NCBI GenBank assembly: GCA_020310875.1
Contig: CM035413.1
Span: 189,659,404 to 189,723,403 of the forward strand
Direction of reading: 5' to 3'
From: Ceratopteris richardii
Lineage: Eukaryota > Streptophyta > Polypodiopsida > Polypodiales > Pteridaceae
Length of the DNA: 64,000 bases
Below, piece by piece: positions 1 to 9,486 of this stretch. The notes beneath the pieces were generated by a model, which saw only the letters and a program-made list of their open reading frames with translations, had not been told where the DNA came from and made no database searches. The first letter of the stretch is position 1; the number at the start of each line of letters is the position of its first letter. Both the position numbers and the translations under genes were made by a program.

Positions 1-89
1 TTCTCTTTCTTTTTTAAAGTATGGAATGGCTTAAAAACCAAGCTCTAACATTAAGCGAGAAAAGTTAGACGGTCTAAGGCACTTCACGA

Positions 90-1550
90 GTTTGACTTTG
101 AACTTAGAGATCGGAAACTAAAGTGCAATTTATTTGCGCATGCTCTGAGCTACATGCGTATGTTGAATTCTCTACGTTGTACACATGTCTCCAATGATTT
201 GATCATGTTAATGAAACGAGACACTAAGATGATCCAAGTTTAAAAGAAGATTGAAAGAAGAATTTTTATCAAGGTACAAAATTATTTTGAGACCATAACG
301 GTAAGCATAACATAACTATTTGTGTATCCTGTGCAAAAGAACTTAAAAAAATGGTTCGTATTGATAACATGATGCCCCTAGTGCTAGGCATCCTAGAATC
401 AATAAAACTTACGAATTGGACAAGAGATAGTTCGATTTTCCAATTCACCCTAGAGATTTAGAGAACTGGTACGTAAGTGCAGAAAGTGTCATGTAAATAA
501 AATAGGAACATCTCATATGTTCGGCATGTTGCACTCTTTGAGAACTCCTACTCAAAAGTGCAAAATATTTACAAAAAAACTATTATAGGTTTACCTTTGA
601 ACCAAAAAGGAAGTGATTTAGTTTTGTGTTATAGTAGATCACTTGATTAAGATGGATTGCTTGATTCATAACCCAACTAAAGTCAGAGCTCGAAAACTAG
701 AAACATTATTTTTTTAGTATCTCTACAAAATGTATGGTCTACCTTAAGACATAGTGCTAGAGAGAGATAGAAACTTTACGAGCCCTTACTAGAGAGCTCT
801 TCTTGACAACTAGGAGGAAATTCGAGCATGGCTATTGTTGAACATCCATAGGCGGATGGACAAACAAAAAAAAAAATCTTTTAGATATTTGGAGATATGT
901 TAAGAGCATATGTGTCTTCAACCGAGAGTGATTGGGAAGACTATTTACCCTTGCTTGAGTTTTCTTACAATAGTGATCAACATTATGCAATAGAGTATAG
1001 TCCATTGATGTTAATGTATGGGTCCTAACCTAGAGACCCCATATGCATTAGGATCACAAAAGAAGAACGTCCAAGTAGTTAACCGAATCTTGGATGCTAC
1101 GAAGTGTAAGTTGAAGGTAGCTAAAACAAAACTTGAAGCAATTCCAATATAGAGTTAAAGCATATAGGTACCCTAAGGGGAAAAAATTTCCGTTCAATTA
1201 GAATAAGTTTATTTAATAGCCCTCAAGAACTTTCAAACTTTGAAAATAGGACATTATACAAAACTATCTCCAAGTCAGTCTTGCCTGTTCATTATTCTCA
1301 GAAAGGTTGGGATTATGGCTTATGAGTCTAAGCTTCAAGAAGATTATCTGCTTCATCTACTGTTTCATTTTAGCAAATTGAGAAAGAATCTAGATGAAAA
1401 AAAAATTTATTACATTACATAATGTCCATCGTGAATTAAAGAGAATAGTATGCACTCAAGATTTAAACAAAAAAAACGTCATTTATATAGAAACTTCCTA
1501 ATGAAATGGAAGGATGGATAGAGGAAAGCTCCGTTTGGGAACGACTAAGC
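90..1550 (+). pseudogene. Decayed Ty3/gypsy chromovirus pol 3' end (integrase, chromodomain)
   Basis: Translation in shifting frames gives the order expected for the end of a gypsy pol. There is an ALSYMRM-like echo of the RNase H exit motif (ADALSR) near 150-170, then 'YKMYGLP..IVLERDRNFTS' near 725-790, the catalytic-region motif HPxADGQT at about 843-865, and 'DMLRAYV..WEDYLPLLEFSYNS' at about 896-975. The integrase tail 'KLSP....FIILRKVGIMAYE' runs 1258-1330 and ends in a FHFSKLRKNL block. At about 1508-1545, 'EGWIEESSVWE' matches the core of an integrase chromodomain. Many stops and frameshifts break it and neither LTR is visible, so this is an old fragment. A chromovirus (CRM/Tekay/Reina-like) origin is inferred from the chromodomain remnant. 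Confidence 0.8.
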
Positions 1551-3741
1551 ATGTTGTATAATTATGGGTTTAAGAGGCTGATTTGCATGCGTTTAAAGGT
1601 TCAGAACCCTTTTGGAAGCCCTTGACTTTTATGGAAAAGCTTTACGAAAAGTCACATCAATCGAATGAATTGAACCATAGTTATTTATTCTGAGGTGTGA
1701 AGCCTCAGCCTTTAGAGAACTACTCACTTCGGTACCTTCTAGATGTACGTGCAAGTTAAGATCTCCTCATTTAAAAAACCAAGTGATCTAATGTGATCCC
1801 ATGTGATTGCTTGAATTAAAAACCCATGTGATGCTTCTCTTTGGTATCCATGTGACTTCTACACATGGGGAGCTCAGCTCCCTTGGTCTAAAGCTATATA
1901 TATATGGGTGAAATTGAATGGGTGGATACGTACACTCATTCTTTGAATATATGGGTGAAATTGAATGGGTGGATACGTACACTTATTCTTTGAAGTGTCA
2001 TCATAATCAAGTCGGAGGGTTCAACATTCTCTTACGCCTACACATATCTGGATCCCACTTAGTACACCGAAGGATAAAGGCGGAGAACAATTATTCTAGT
2101 ACTTTTATTCACTTATAAGAAACATGTGTCTTTGACATTGACATTTCCCTTTTTCCAGCTCGATTCAATGTTCATTCTGATTGGATTTCAGTCCTCTTTC
2201 CAACTCCTATAAGCAACGAAAATCAGGAGACAGCGTTCTGTAGCAAATGCCACGATCGATGTTTGTCGTTTTGAAGTTTAGTGTTCATTTGCACAGGCTG
2301 CGAGCATATACAAGTATTCACGGACACGAGCAACCTTGTTGCAGTAAAAGATACGAACAGCCAAGCGGCATCAAGAGGAGACACGACATTTCCTTTCAGC
2401 CTCGCTTTCTGTGAACTACATATGTATTTGCGTCAGCCAGCTATAACGCAACATGGGAATACCAATGTGCTGAAAAGTTCGTGAGTGTGACTTTGGGAGT
2501 CTATGCGCTTGCGTGTGTATATATGATACTCAAAAAGATTACGTAAAATTTTCGTCCAGGGAGATATAGGACATTCACAAAGCAACGTAACCGGCTACTG
2601 ACTTCTCACTGTTGTACAACACCAGCGATTGAGGAAGTAATATATATATATGAGCTTAAATCTAGTTTTCATGTCTCTGTTGATGTGCAATGGATCGAAA
2701 CAGAGCTATTGAAACTCAGTTTAGAAATGTGATCACAATGAATCGGACAATCTACACGAACATTTTTTTGGCCAAGTACAAGCATATCTATGTGGATAGT
2801 GCTCATCCAGGTTTTCAAATAACACAGATTTCGAAGAACATATTTTGATTTTGGAGAGTAGATCTCGGTTAGAATAGAGATCTGAAAGTCCTGTTTTACC
2901 GAACATTGCGAGTAGGTTGCGATTAGAATAGAGATATGTTTGCATAAGCCCAATGCGTCTAGTCGAAGCCCTTACACCTTTTGGAGTCTTGCGAATGCGG
3001 TGAGGGAGTCTCAGCCCCTTCTGCTCCAGATTTCGCCAAATCGCCTTTGGACTACTGCAAACACATCTAGTATTTCGACCCCAGCTATTCATGTGAATGA
3101 TGTTTGATCAGTTGCATAATTGCTAGTTTCTTTTATGATTGCGGATAGTGATTTCCAGGAATGCTTCTAGTTGACCAAGCTCGCAAAATGGCGTTCTTTG
3201 TTGTTCAGGTTTCCTTACTTTCTTTTTCTTGCTTAATGCACTAAAATCTATGCCTTCATGTGCATTAGGAGGTTCCATAAGTACTGTATTTACAACAATA
3301 GATCACTCAAAGTATGATGGCATTTGTGGCCAAAAGAATAATCTAGGCATAAGGCAATCTATTCGGTCGTCATAGAGTGTCCATTCGAAATTTCCTCTGG
3401 GACCCACCATTATCCCCGAAAAAGGGCCATTTGTATATCCATCATATGAATTGCTATACATATTCACATATCTAAGAATATGCTTGTTCAACAATGGTAA
3501 GAAAATTGAAAACTATCGACCATGATGATGTGCGTGTTATTATAGCAGACATCTTCACAATTGAAAGTGTTTTTTCTAGCTACTATCTATATACCAATTG
3601 ATATCTATGAATTATTTGTAACCATTCAAATGAATCATTCATAAGAGACTATGGTATCAAGAATCTTTATATTTTCTTAAATGACTGCTTTGGATTTTAT
3701 GTGATGAATTAAAACTCTAAGCTAATACTTGTTTTCCTTCT
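1551..3741. other. No recognisable gene
   Basis: Apart from the 47-bp duplication I see no supported gene. Open frames on both strands (for example minus-strand 2733-3092) have no family signature, and the two overlapping minus-strand frames there argue against real coding. A short internal repeat around 2870-2940 (two copies of 'GGTTAGAATAGAGAT'-like text) produces a repeated YSNR-type peptide by chance. Confidence 0.5.
1903..1992. repeat. 47-bp tandem duplication
   Basis: Two near-identical 47-bp copies are joined head to tail (TGGGTGAAATTG starts at 1905 and again at 1952). They differ at about one base. No function is suggested; it looks like a local replication-slippage duplication in non-coding DNA. 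Confidence 0.85.
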
Positions 3742-4008
3742 TGTAGAGGAGGTACTGGGGTATCTGCTTTTAACAAAAGTAGAGATTAAAGTTTAACCAT
3801 CCAGTACGTCACCTACTCAAGGGGCGTTCTCTTTAGGGAAGTATACCCTTTAACATTTCTGTGAGTAGGCAGATACAAAGTTTGCACAGTGGTAAATACT
3901 TCAGTAAATATATAAACAACCAATGACCAAGGAAGACCGTACACTGCTTCATTCAAATCAGATGATTACAAAGTTGGGCAAATGATCAATGATGCTCACA
4001 AGTGTAAA

Positions 4009-4074
4009 CTTAGGGCTAACAAGCCACAAGCTTAGGGCTAACAAGCCACAAGCTTAGGGCTAACAAGCCACCCT
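4009..4074. repeat. 22-bp repeat, three copies (also 9754-9816)
   Basis: CTTAGGGCTAACAAGCCACA-type units of 22 bp occur three times in tandem, and the same array sits in the other LTR. Units are nearly identical. The motif contains TTAGGG but is not telomeric. Role unknown; it lies in the R/U5 half of the LTR. Confidence 0.85.
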
Positions 4075-4413
4075 AAAAGTAATTCACTCCAGTAAAACAG
4101 ATCAGCATAAGGGCCATTGATATGCAGGCTAACTCATAACAATACAAATGGTAGAATTTCTCAAGAGAATAGAGATTAATCAACACACTGACTCACAGAA
4201 AGGAAAATAAATCCAAGCTACTCTCTTACACTATAGTGCTCATAGCCCTCCACTGAGAAGCCTACCCTCTGTCCACACTACAGAGTAGCTTCTACAATAG
4301 GCTTGAAACCACCAAGTGCAAGAGAGAACTCATGCACGTATACACGCGTCAATGTAACTCTAAAAATGTTGTACTTGTATGTATATGTCCCAAATGAGCA
4401 CAAGTCCTTTGAT

Positions 4414-4421
4414 TTTATAGG
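4414..4421 (-). promoter_or_regulatory. TATA-box candidate in the LTR (copy at about 10159-10166)
   Basis: The sense strand reads CCTATAAAATC. It is the best TATA-like word in the LTR and would place U3/R about 640 bp from the inner end of the LTR. There is no further support for the start site. Confidence 0.4.
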
Positions 4422-4904
4422 TCTCAATAGGCCAAGAGGCCTTGCCGAATCTTCACGTCCACTGATCACGCGCCGGTTGATCACCCAAAATTGGGGGGTA
4501 GGTCAAATATTCCACTTGATTTGAATTAGATCCACAAAGATAGGTAGTCGCCCGTGAATGGTTGCTGGCAATTCCACTTTTACTTTTAACAATTATCTTT
4601 TACCTTTTCACCCGCCTTATTTAATCCTGGTAATTCAAATGAAGGACCCCCTACACTTTGGAAGTGTAAAAGCAAATCATTATGGAATGTAAATGTCTTT
4701 TCCAAGGCATCCATTGGTATTCAATTTCAATCTCACATGCTTTCCATGGCAATAAGGAACAACAGAGTCGAATGACACCCGAAATCACCATCTATCTCTA
4801 GATGTAGATTGTCAACCCCAATCCTTCTCAGGCGCTCTGCTTCCATTGCTTCCAAGCTTCCATTGCTTCCATGGCTTTGATTTTGATGATTTCCCACGTG
4901 TGCG

Positions 4905-5370
4905 GGGTTCTGTATGTGTGCCGGTGTGTGTGTGCATGTATTGTGTGTGTGAAAGTGTGTGTGTGTGTGTGAGTGCATGTATGTGTTTGAGAGTGCATGT
5001 GTGTGAATGTGAGTGAGCATGTGTGTGGGTGTGAAGGTGCATGTATATGTTTGTGTATGGATGTGTGTGTGTACGCATGGGGGTATGTGTGAAATTATGG
5101 GGGGTGTGCGATTGTGTATGTGTGTGCTTGTGCATGAGTGGGGTGTGTGTATAGGGATGTGTGTGTGAGAGTGTATTTGTGTGAGGTTATGCATGTGTTT
5201 GTGATTATGTGTGTGTGCGTGCATGTGCTTGTGTAAGGATGTATTGAGCTACATCCCCGTGTGTATGTGGGTGAGTGATAGTGTGGTCATGCATGTGTGT
5301 ATGTGTGAGTTTGTGTACGTGTGTGTATTAGAGTATGTGTGTATATGTATGTGGGGGTGTATGTGTGTAA
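4905..5370. repeat. TG-rich degenerate microsatellite (also about 10650-11120)
   Basis: This is a TGTGTG/TGTATG/GCATG tract, mostly alternating pyrimidine-purine, present in both LTRs with few differences. Minus-strand His/Thr-rich frames here are translation artefacts. Confidence 0.85.
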
Positions 5371-5389
5371 TTGAAGGGGGTAGGTGAGG

Positions 5390-5935
5390 GCGAGTGTAGG
5401 CGGGAGGTGAGGGCGGGGGAGTGGATAAGGGGGAGGAGGCGGAGGGCGGGGCGGAGTGGATAAGGGAGAGGAGGGTAGAAGAGGGTGCGGAGGGTGGGGC
5501 GGAGTGGATAAGGGAGAGGAGGGTAGAAGAGGGTACGGAGGGCGGGGCGGAGTGGATAAGGGAGAGGAGGGTGCAGAGGGCGGGGCGGAGTGGATAAGGG
5601 TGAGGAGGCGGAAGGGTGCGGAGGGCGGGGCGGAGTGGATAAGGGAGAGGAGGGTAGAGGAGGGTGCGGAGGGCGGGGCGGAGTGGATAAGGGGGAGGAG
5701 GCAGAGGGCGGGGCGGAGTGGATAAGGGAGAGGAGGGTAGAGGAGGGTGCGGAGGGCGGGGTGGAGTGGATAAGGGGGAGGAGGCAGAGGGTGGGGTGGA
5801 GTGGATAAGGGAGAGGAGGGTAGAGGAGGGTGCGGAGGGCGGGGCGGAGTGCATAAGGGGGAGGAGGCGGAGGGCGCGGAGGGCGGGGCAGAGTGGATAA
5901 GGGGGAGGAGGCGGAGGGCGGGGCTTGCGGGTGGC
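5390..5935. repeat. G-rich minisatellite in the LTR (also about 11145-11640)
   Basis: A purine-rich array mixes a unit of about 49 bp (GGAGTGGATAAGGGAGAGGA core plus a GGTAGAGGAGGGTGCGGAGG extension) with a shorter unit of about 33 bp lacking the extension. Unit order differs between the two LTRs, so the array changes by unequal exchange or slippage. Long open frames across it on both strands follow from the lack of stops in the repeat and are not genes. Confidence 0.85.
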
Positions 5936-5986
5936 GGGTGGCGGGGGAGGGGAGCAGCGGGGGCGGGGGAAGAGAGAGAATAAGGG

Positions 5987-6142
<156 letters not shown>

Positions 6143-6352
6143 AGGCACGCGGGGGAGGAGAGAGAAAAGAGAGAGAGAGAGAGAGATAGAGAGAGAGAGA
6201 AAGAAAAAGGGAGAGAGGGAGAGAGAGGAAGAGAAAGAGAAAGAGAGGGAAATAGAGAGAGAGAGGGGAAATCGAAAGAGAAGAGAGAGAGAGAGAGAAA
6301 GGAAGAGAGGAAAGAGAGAGATGGCGGGGAAGAGAGAGGAAGGGGATCTACA

Positions 6353-6364
6353 GACCCCCACATC
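6353..6364 (-). other. Polypurine tract of the Gag-JmjN element
   Basis: GATGTGGGGGTC in sense directly abuts the TGTAGA start of the 3' LTR. Position and G-run are typical of the plus-strand primer of plant LTR retrotransposons, and it fixes the LTR boundary at 6352. Confidence 0.7.
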
Positions 6365-6389
6365 AAGATTTTGCACCGTCCCTGGTGCA

Positions 6390-6665
6390 ATTTCTTCCTT
6401 ATTAGAGCCTGTCCATCTTGCAATTTGTCCAGCCTTTGCACACTTTTAGGGAACTTATCTGTCCTCCATTTCTCGTTGTCTTTGAGTGGACAAGGAGTCT
6501 CCAAGAGTGTGGTGGCACAATCCGGAAAATCTCATATGGTTCAGCCTTGGCAGTGATACTAGCAATATATTTTACAGCATCTTGAAACTCTTCTTCAAGA
6601 GGAAAAAACACAGGTGCATCATCAAGATCTGGTTTGCATCCTGCTTCTGGCCTCCATCTCGAAGG
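6390..6665 (-). pseudogene. Captured JmjN segment of a plant PKDM7/JMJ14-like histone demethylase
   Basis: Inside the retrotransposon the frame reads 'PSRWRPEAGCKPDLDDAPVF' and then FPLEEEF, YIASI, AEPY and RIVPPHSW. In plant JMJ14/PKDM7 demethylases the same order occurs as RW-PEEA, APVFYPTEEEF, YI-SI, AEPYGICRIVPP-SW. The resemblance resumes one frame over after about 6503 with TPCPLKDNEKW, KFPKSVQRLDKLQ, the usual continuation between JmjN and the next conserved block. Together this is about 85 residues of host similarity with one single-base shift. No intron interrupts the span, which favours capture through an mRNA. It ends about 30 bp before the polypurine tract. JmjC, zinc-finger and FYR domains are absent, so no demethylase activity is expected. 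Confidence 0.8.
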
Positions 6666-9413
6666 AATCTTCTGACAATTTTCCCAGGACACGGAACCGT
6701 AGACAACACCTACAGTCAAGGAAGAAGGCATTCGAGCAGCATCCTGCTGCTTTTCCAGATTGAACTCACTTGAAAATTCATCTCCACTGTATGCAGGAGC
6801 AGAGTTCAATTTATGATCCACAATCTGTTCCTTGATCCATCCTAAAGGTATATTTGAGAATGGAAGTTCTTGAAGGTCACACTTAGCTTCCTCAGATGCA
6901 GGCACAACTTTGTCACTTTCTGGTCCTGCAAGCATAAAATCATCTGATTCCTCATGTTTACCTGCCTTTTCCTTACATACCATCTTAGTGGCGCTAAGTG
7001 TTGAATTTTGATTATCTGACTCAATTAGAGGTTTCTGTCCTTCAGGAGGTGCCTGCAAAAGATAAGCTTGACTTTCTTGCTTACTCTTTTCTATATTGTT
7101 CAAGTGAAGAACATCAGTTTTTCCCTCTTCCTGTCCTCCTTGTGTTGCTTCTGCAAAATCTTCATTTACCTCACATATCTCTACTGTGCAGCATTCTGCA
7201 CTTCCCATCATCCAACTTAATAGAGCATCATCTTCTGAAGGCATTACCTGAGTTTCCATTGCATACCCAGTAGCCTTGTTGATGTCTGATCCTTCTTCCA
7301 AATGTATCTGTAAATGATTATTAGCATATGTGGAAATCCATAACTTGTTCTTTCCCCAATCCTGTAGAGCCTTTGCTTGCCTTAACCAAGGCCTTCTAGA
7401 GAGTAGAGGGTATGAGGTCTCCTGTGGCAGGGCTATAACAACAAAGTCTAAAACAAAATGACAACCCTGCACTATCATAAGTACCTTTTCGACAATGCCC
7501 AGCGGTGCAACCCGACGTTGATCTGCTACTGTGACTGTGAAGGGTACTGCCTTTGTGGGATTCAGCCTTAGTTTCTTCATAGTGAAATCAGGCATCAAAT
7601 TGATGCCGGAACCTCCATCTATAATAACACCTGTAAGAGCTTCATCCTTTATACAAACTGATAATCTCGAACTTTGGTAGTCTGCTAAGGGTGCAGGAGG
7701 AAAATCAACCATGAAACCATCTATACTAGGTGATTGGACCAAGTGAGCAGAGTGTATAATCTTCAGTAAGTCACTTCTTATTTTTGAATCCATCCTTATA
7801 AGTTCATATAGACTAACCTTGTGATGAACACCTTTCAAGATATGTTCAATGTTTACCTCCTGAGTGTTTTGTTGCAGACTTGTTGGTTGGCCCCTTAGAG
7901 AAGTAGTCATTTCTTCATAGGCTCCTTCAATTTCCACTTGGTCCTTCCATCCAGACTTCTTTTCTTCCTCTTTATCCTGAATTCCTTGTTGTTCCCCCCT
8001 AAGGTTTGCTGCTGCTTGCCTAGCTCTGGTCATCATGGGCATAGCAGAGGATGAAACAGCATAGGATTGAGTGGTTTTCCTTTCTTCATGTGGAGAGACT
8101 GCAATCATGTGGATTGGAGCAGGACGACCCCTTGGGCAATCTTTGGTATAATGATCCTTGGCCTCTAGACAATGTTGACAAGGAGGTGCATCTTTTGGAA
8201 GAGAACACCTATTTTGCATGTGGCCGTACTCACCACAACGATAGCACATCAAAGGTCTATTATATCTAGGCTTTGCAGGTCTATTCTCCTCTCTATTAGA
8301 TGTATTTGAAGTACTAGCATAATATGAATCCAAATTTTGAGGGTTACCTCTCTGCTGTGTACCCTTGAGGTAGTAGCAATCCCTTGCTTCATGACCATCT
8401 TTTCCACAAAATTGACAGCTTACCTTAATAGGGCAATTAGCATTGGAATGTCCATTGTTATTACAGATTGTACACCAAATTTGTCTCCTTATATCCTGAG
8501 TGGTCTTCAAGTCTTCTAATTCTCGGCGAAGTTGGGCCACTTCATCATCAGTTCGATGCAGTGGTGGCAAGACCCTCTCTTCTTGTTGATTTTGTTGCAT
8601 CTTCACTGCCTCCAGTTCCCTCCTTAGTTGCTCAATAGGATCCAGGTCTGCAGCATACTTAGGTTGTGTATCCCCTTCAAAATGTTGCCTTGCTTCTTCA
8701 ATGCGTGATGCTGCTGCAACAAAATCATTGAGGGTGGCATCCAATCTAAGAGATTCATGAAGCTTCTGCTGAGATGACCTAGGCAGAGCCTTTTCGATCC
8801 ACTTTTTAACCAAAAAGTCACCTGGAGCATGTGGCAGACGTGCAACAAGTGCTTTTGTTCTAGTGTGAAGTCCATGAAAGGATTCACCTGGTCTTAGCTT
8901 CAAATTCTCTAGCTGATCTAGAGCTCTTTCCGAGGAATCACTTGGTCGGAATGTTTGTGAGAAAGCCGCCTTCAGAGCCTCCCATGTAGTGAAATGGCCA
9001 TCTGCATACTGACTATACAATTTATCTGCAAGGCCCTCCAATGTGGATGGAAAAAGTGCCAGCATTGCATCCTCTCTATTTTGCACACCTCTTCCACGGC
9101 ATAAAGAGATAAATCTCCTCACATGATCATCAGCATCTTCATATGCATGTCCCTTGAAGGTAGGGAACTTGATGTTTAATCTGGAGAGCAAATGAGAAAG
9201 ATCCTCCATTTGGACTGGTGTCTCTTCTGACGTATCTGAGGAGAAGTCTAGAGTTCTCCTATACCCTTCTTTTGACAATGGTGTCGCACCCAAGTCAATT
9301 GACAAATTTAGGGAGGACAGAGGGAAGGTAGACTCACTAGCCGTGGTTATTGCTAACTTGTTAAGGCTCCTTCGAACACGAAGAGATTCCTTATCTGCTC
9401 GTGTATGGGTCAT
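6402..9413 (-). CDS. Gag-protease polyprotein fused to a JmjN segment
   Basis: An open frame of about 1,003 codons starts at the ATG at 9413; a longer frame from 9446 needs a GTG start. Residues about 83-250 are a retrotransposon Gag domain beginning with FPTFKG. Four zinc knuckles follow: three are CX2CX4HX4C (C314-C327, C333-C346, C390-C403) and the fourth is CX2CX5HX4C (C412-C426). The aspartic protease has IIDGGSGINL (D599) and ends near LLSRRPWL; DGGS replaces the usual DSG/DTG, as in several plant gypsy lineages. After an acidic linker of about 230 residues, residues about 916-971 match a JmjN domain. A one-base shift at about 6500 then takes the frame out of the JMJ reading, adding some 30 unrelated residues. 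Gag would assemble particles and bind RNA; what the JmjN segment does here is unknown. Confidence 0.85.
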   Translation of the reverse strand: MTHTRADKESLRVRRSLNKLAITTASESTFPLSSLNLSIDLGATPLSKEGYRRTLDFSSDTSEETPVQMEDLSHLLSRLNIKFPTFKGHAYEDADDHVRRFISLCRGRGVQNREDAMLALFPSTLEGLADKLYSQYADGHFTTWEALKAAFSQTFRPSDSSERALDQLENLKLRPGESFHGLHTRTKALVARLPHAPGDFLVKKWIEKALPRSSQQKLHESLRLDATLNDFVAAASRIEEARQHFEGDTQPKYAADLDPIEQLRRELEAVKMQQNQQEERVLPPLHRTDDEVAQLRRELEDLKTTQDIRRQIWCTICNNNGHSNANCPIKVSCQFCGKDGHEARDCYYLKGTQQRGNPQNLDSYYASTSNTSNREENRPAKPRYNRPLMCYRCGEYGHMQNRCSLPKDAPPCQHCLEAKDHYTKDCPRGRPAPIHMIAVSPHEERKTTQSYAVSSSAMPMMTRARQAAANLRGEQQGIQDKEEEKKSGWKDQVEIEGAYEEMTTSLRGQPTSLQQNTQEVNIEHILKGVHHKVSLYELIRMDSKIRSDLLKIIHSAHLVQSPSIDGFMVDFPPAPLADYQSSRLSVCIKDEALTGVIIDGGSGINLMPDFTMKKLRLNPTKAVPFTVTVADQRRVAPLGIVEKVLMIVQGCHFVLDFVVIALPQETSYPLLSRRPWLRQAKALQDWGKNKLWISTYANNHLQIHLEEGSDINKATGYAMETQVMPSEDDALLSWMMGSAECCTVEICEVNEDFAEATQGGQEEGKTDVLHLNNIEKSKQESQAYLLQAPPEGQKPLIESDNQNSTLSATKMVCKEKAGKHEESDDFMLAGPESDKVVPASEEAKCDLQELPFSNIPLGWIKEQIVDHKLNSAPAYSGDEFSSEFNLEKQQDAARMPSSLTVGVVYGSVSWENCQKIPSRWRPEAGCKPDLDDAPVFFPLEEEFQDAVKYIASITAKAEPYEIFRIVPPHSWRLLVHSKTTRNGGQISSLKVCKGWTNCKMDRL

Positions 9414-9464
9414 GTACCTATTCGCAATTGCAATAGGGAAAAACACCTCTCACAGAAATGCAAA

Positions 9465-9483
9465 GGTCCCATCGGGCGTGCCA
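9465..9483 (-). other. Primer-binding-site candidate
   Basis: In sense the sequence is TGGCACGCCCGATGGGACC, 3 nt inside the 5' LTR. It begins with the TGG expected to pair with a tRNA CCA end. Its layout resembles the TGGCGCCGTTGCC-type sites of plant Tat/Athila elements, but I cannot name the tRNA. Confidence 0.6.
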
Positions 9484-9486
9484 AAC

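Noticed and set aside
2733..3092. A 119-codon minus-strand gene
   Set aside because: Overlaps another open minus-strand frame, has no recognisable family, and contains an internal repeat that yields the YSNR peptides.
4009..4074. Three 22-bp direct repeats as a CRISPR-like array
   Set aside because: There are no spacers, the units are contiguous, and the context is a plant LTR.
4733..5224. His/Thr-rich minus-strand frame of 163 codons (repeated at 10478-10969)
   Set aside because: It encodes the TG microsatellite of the LTR. Conservation between the two copies reflects LTR identity, not coding selection.
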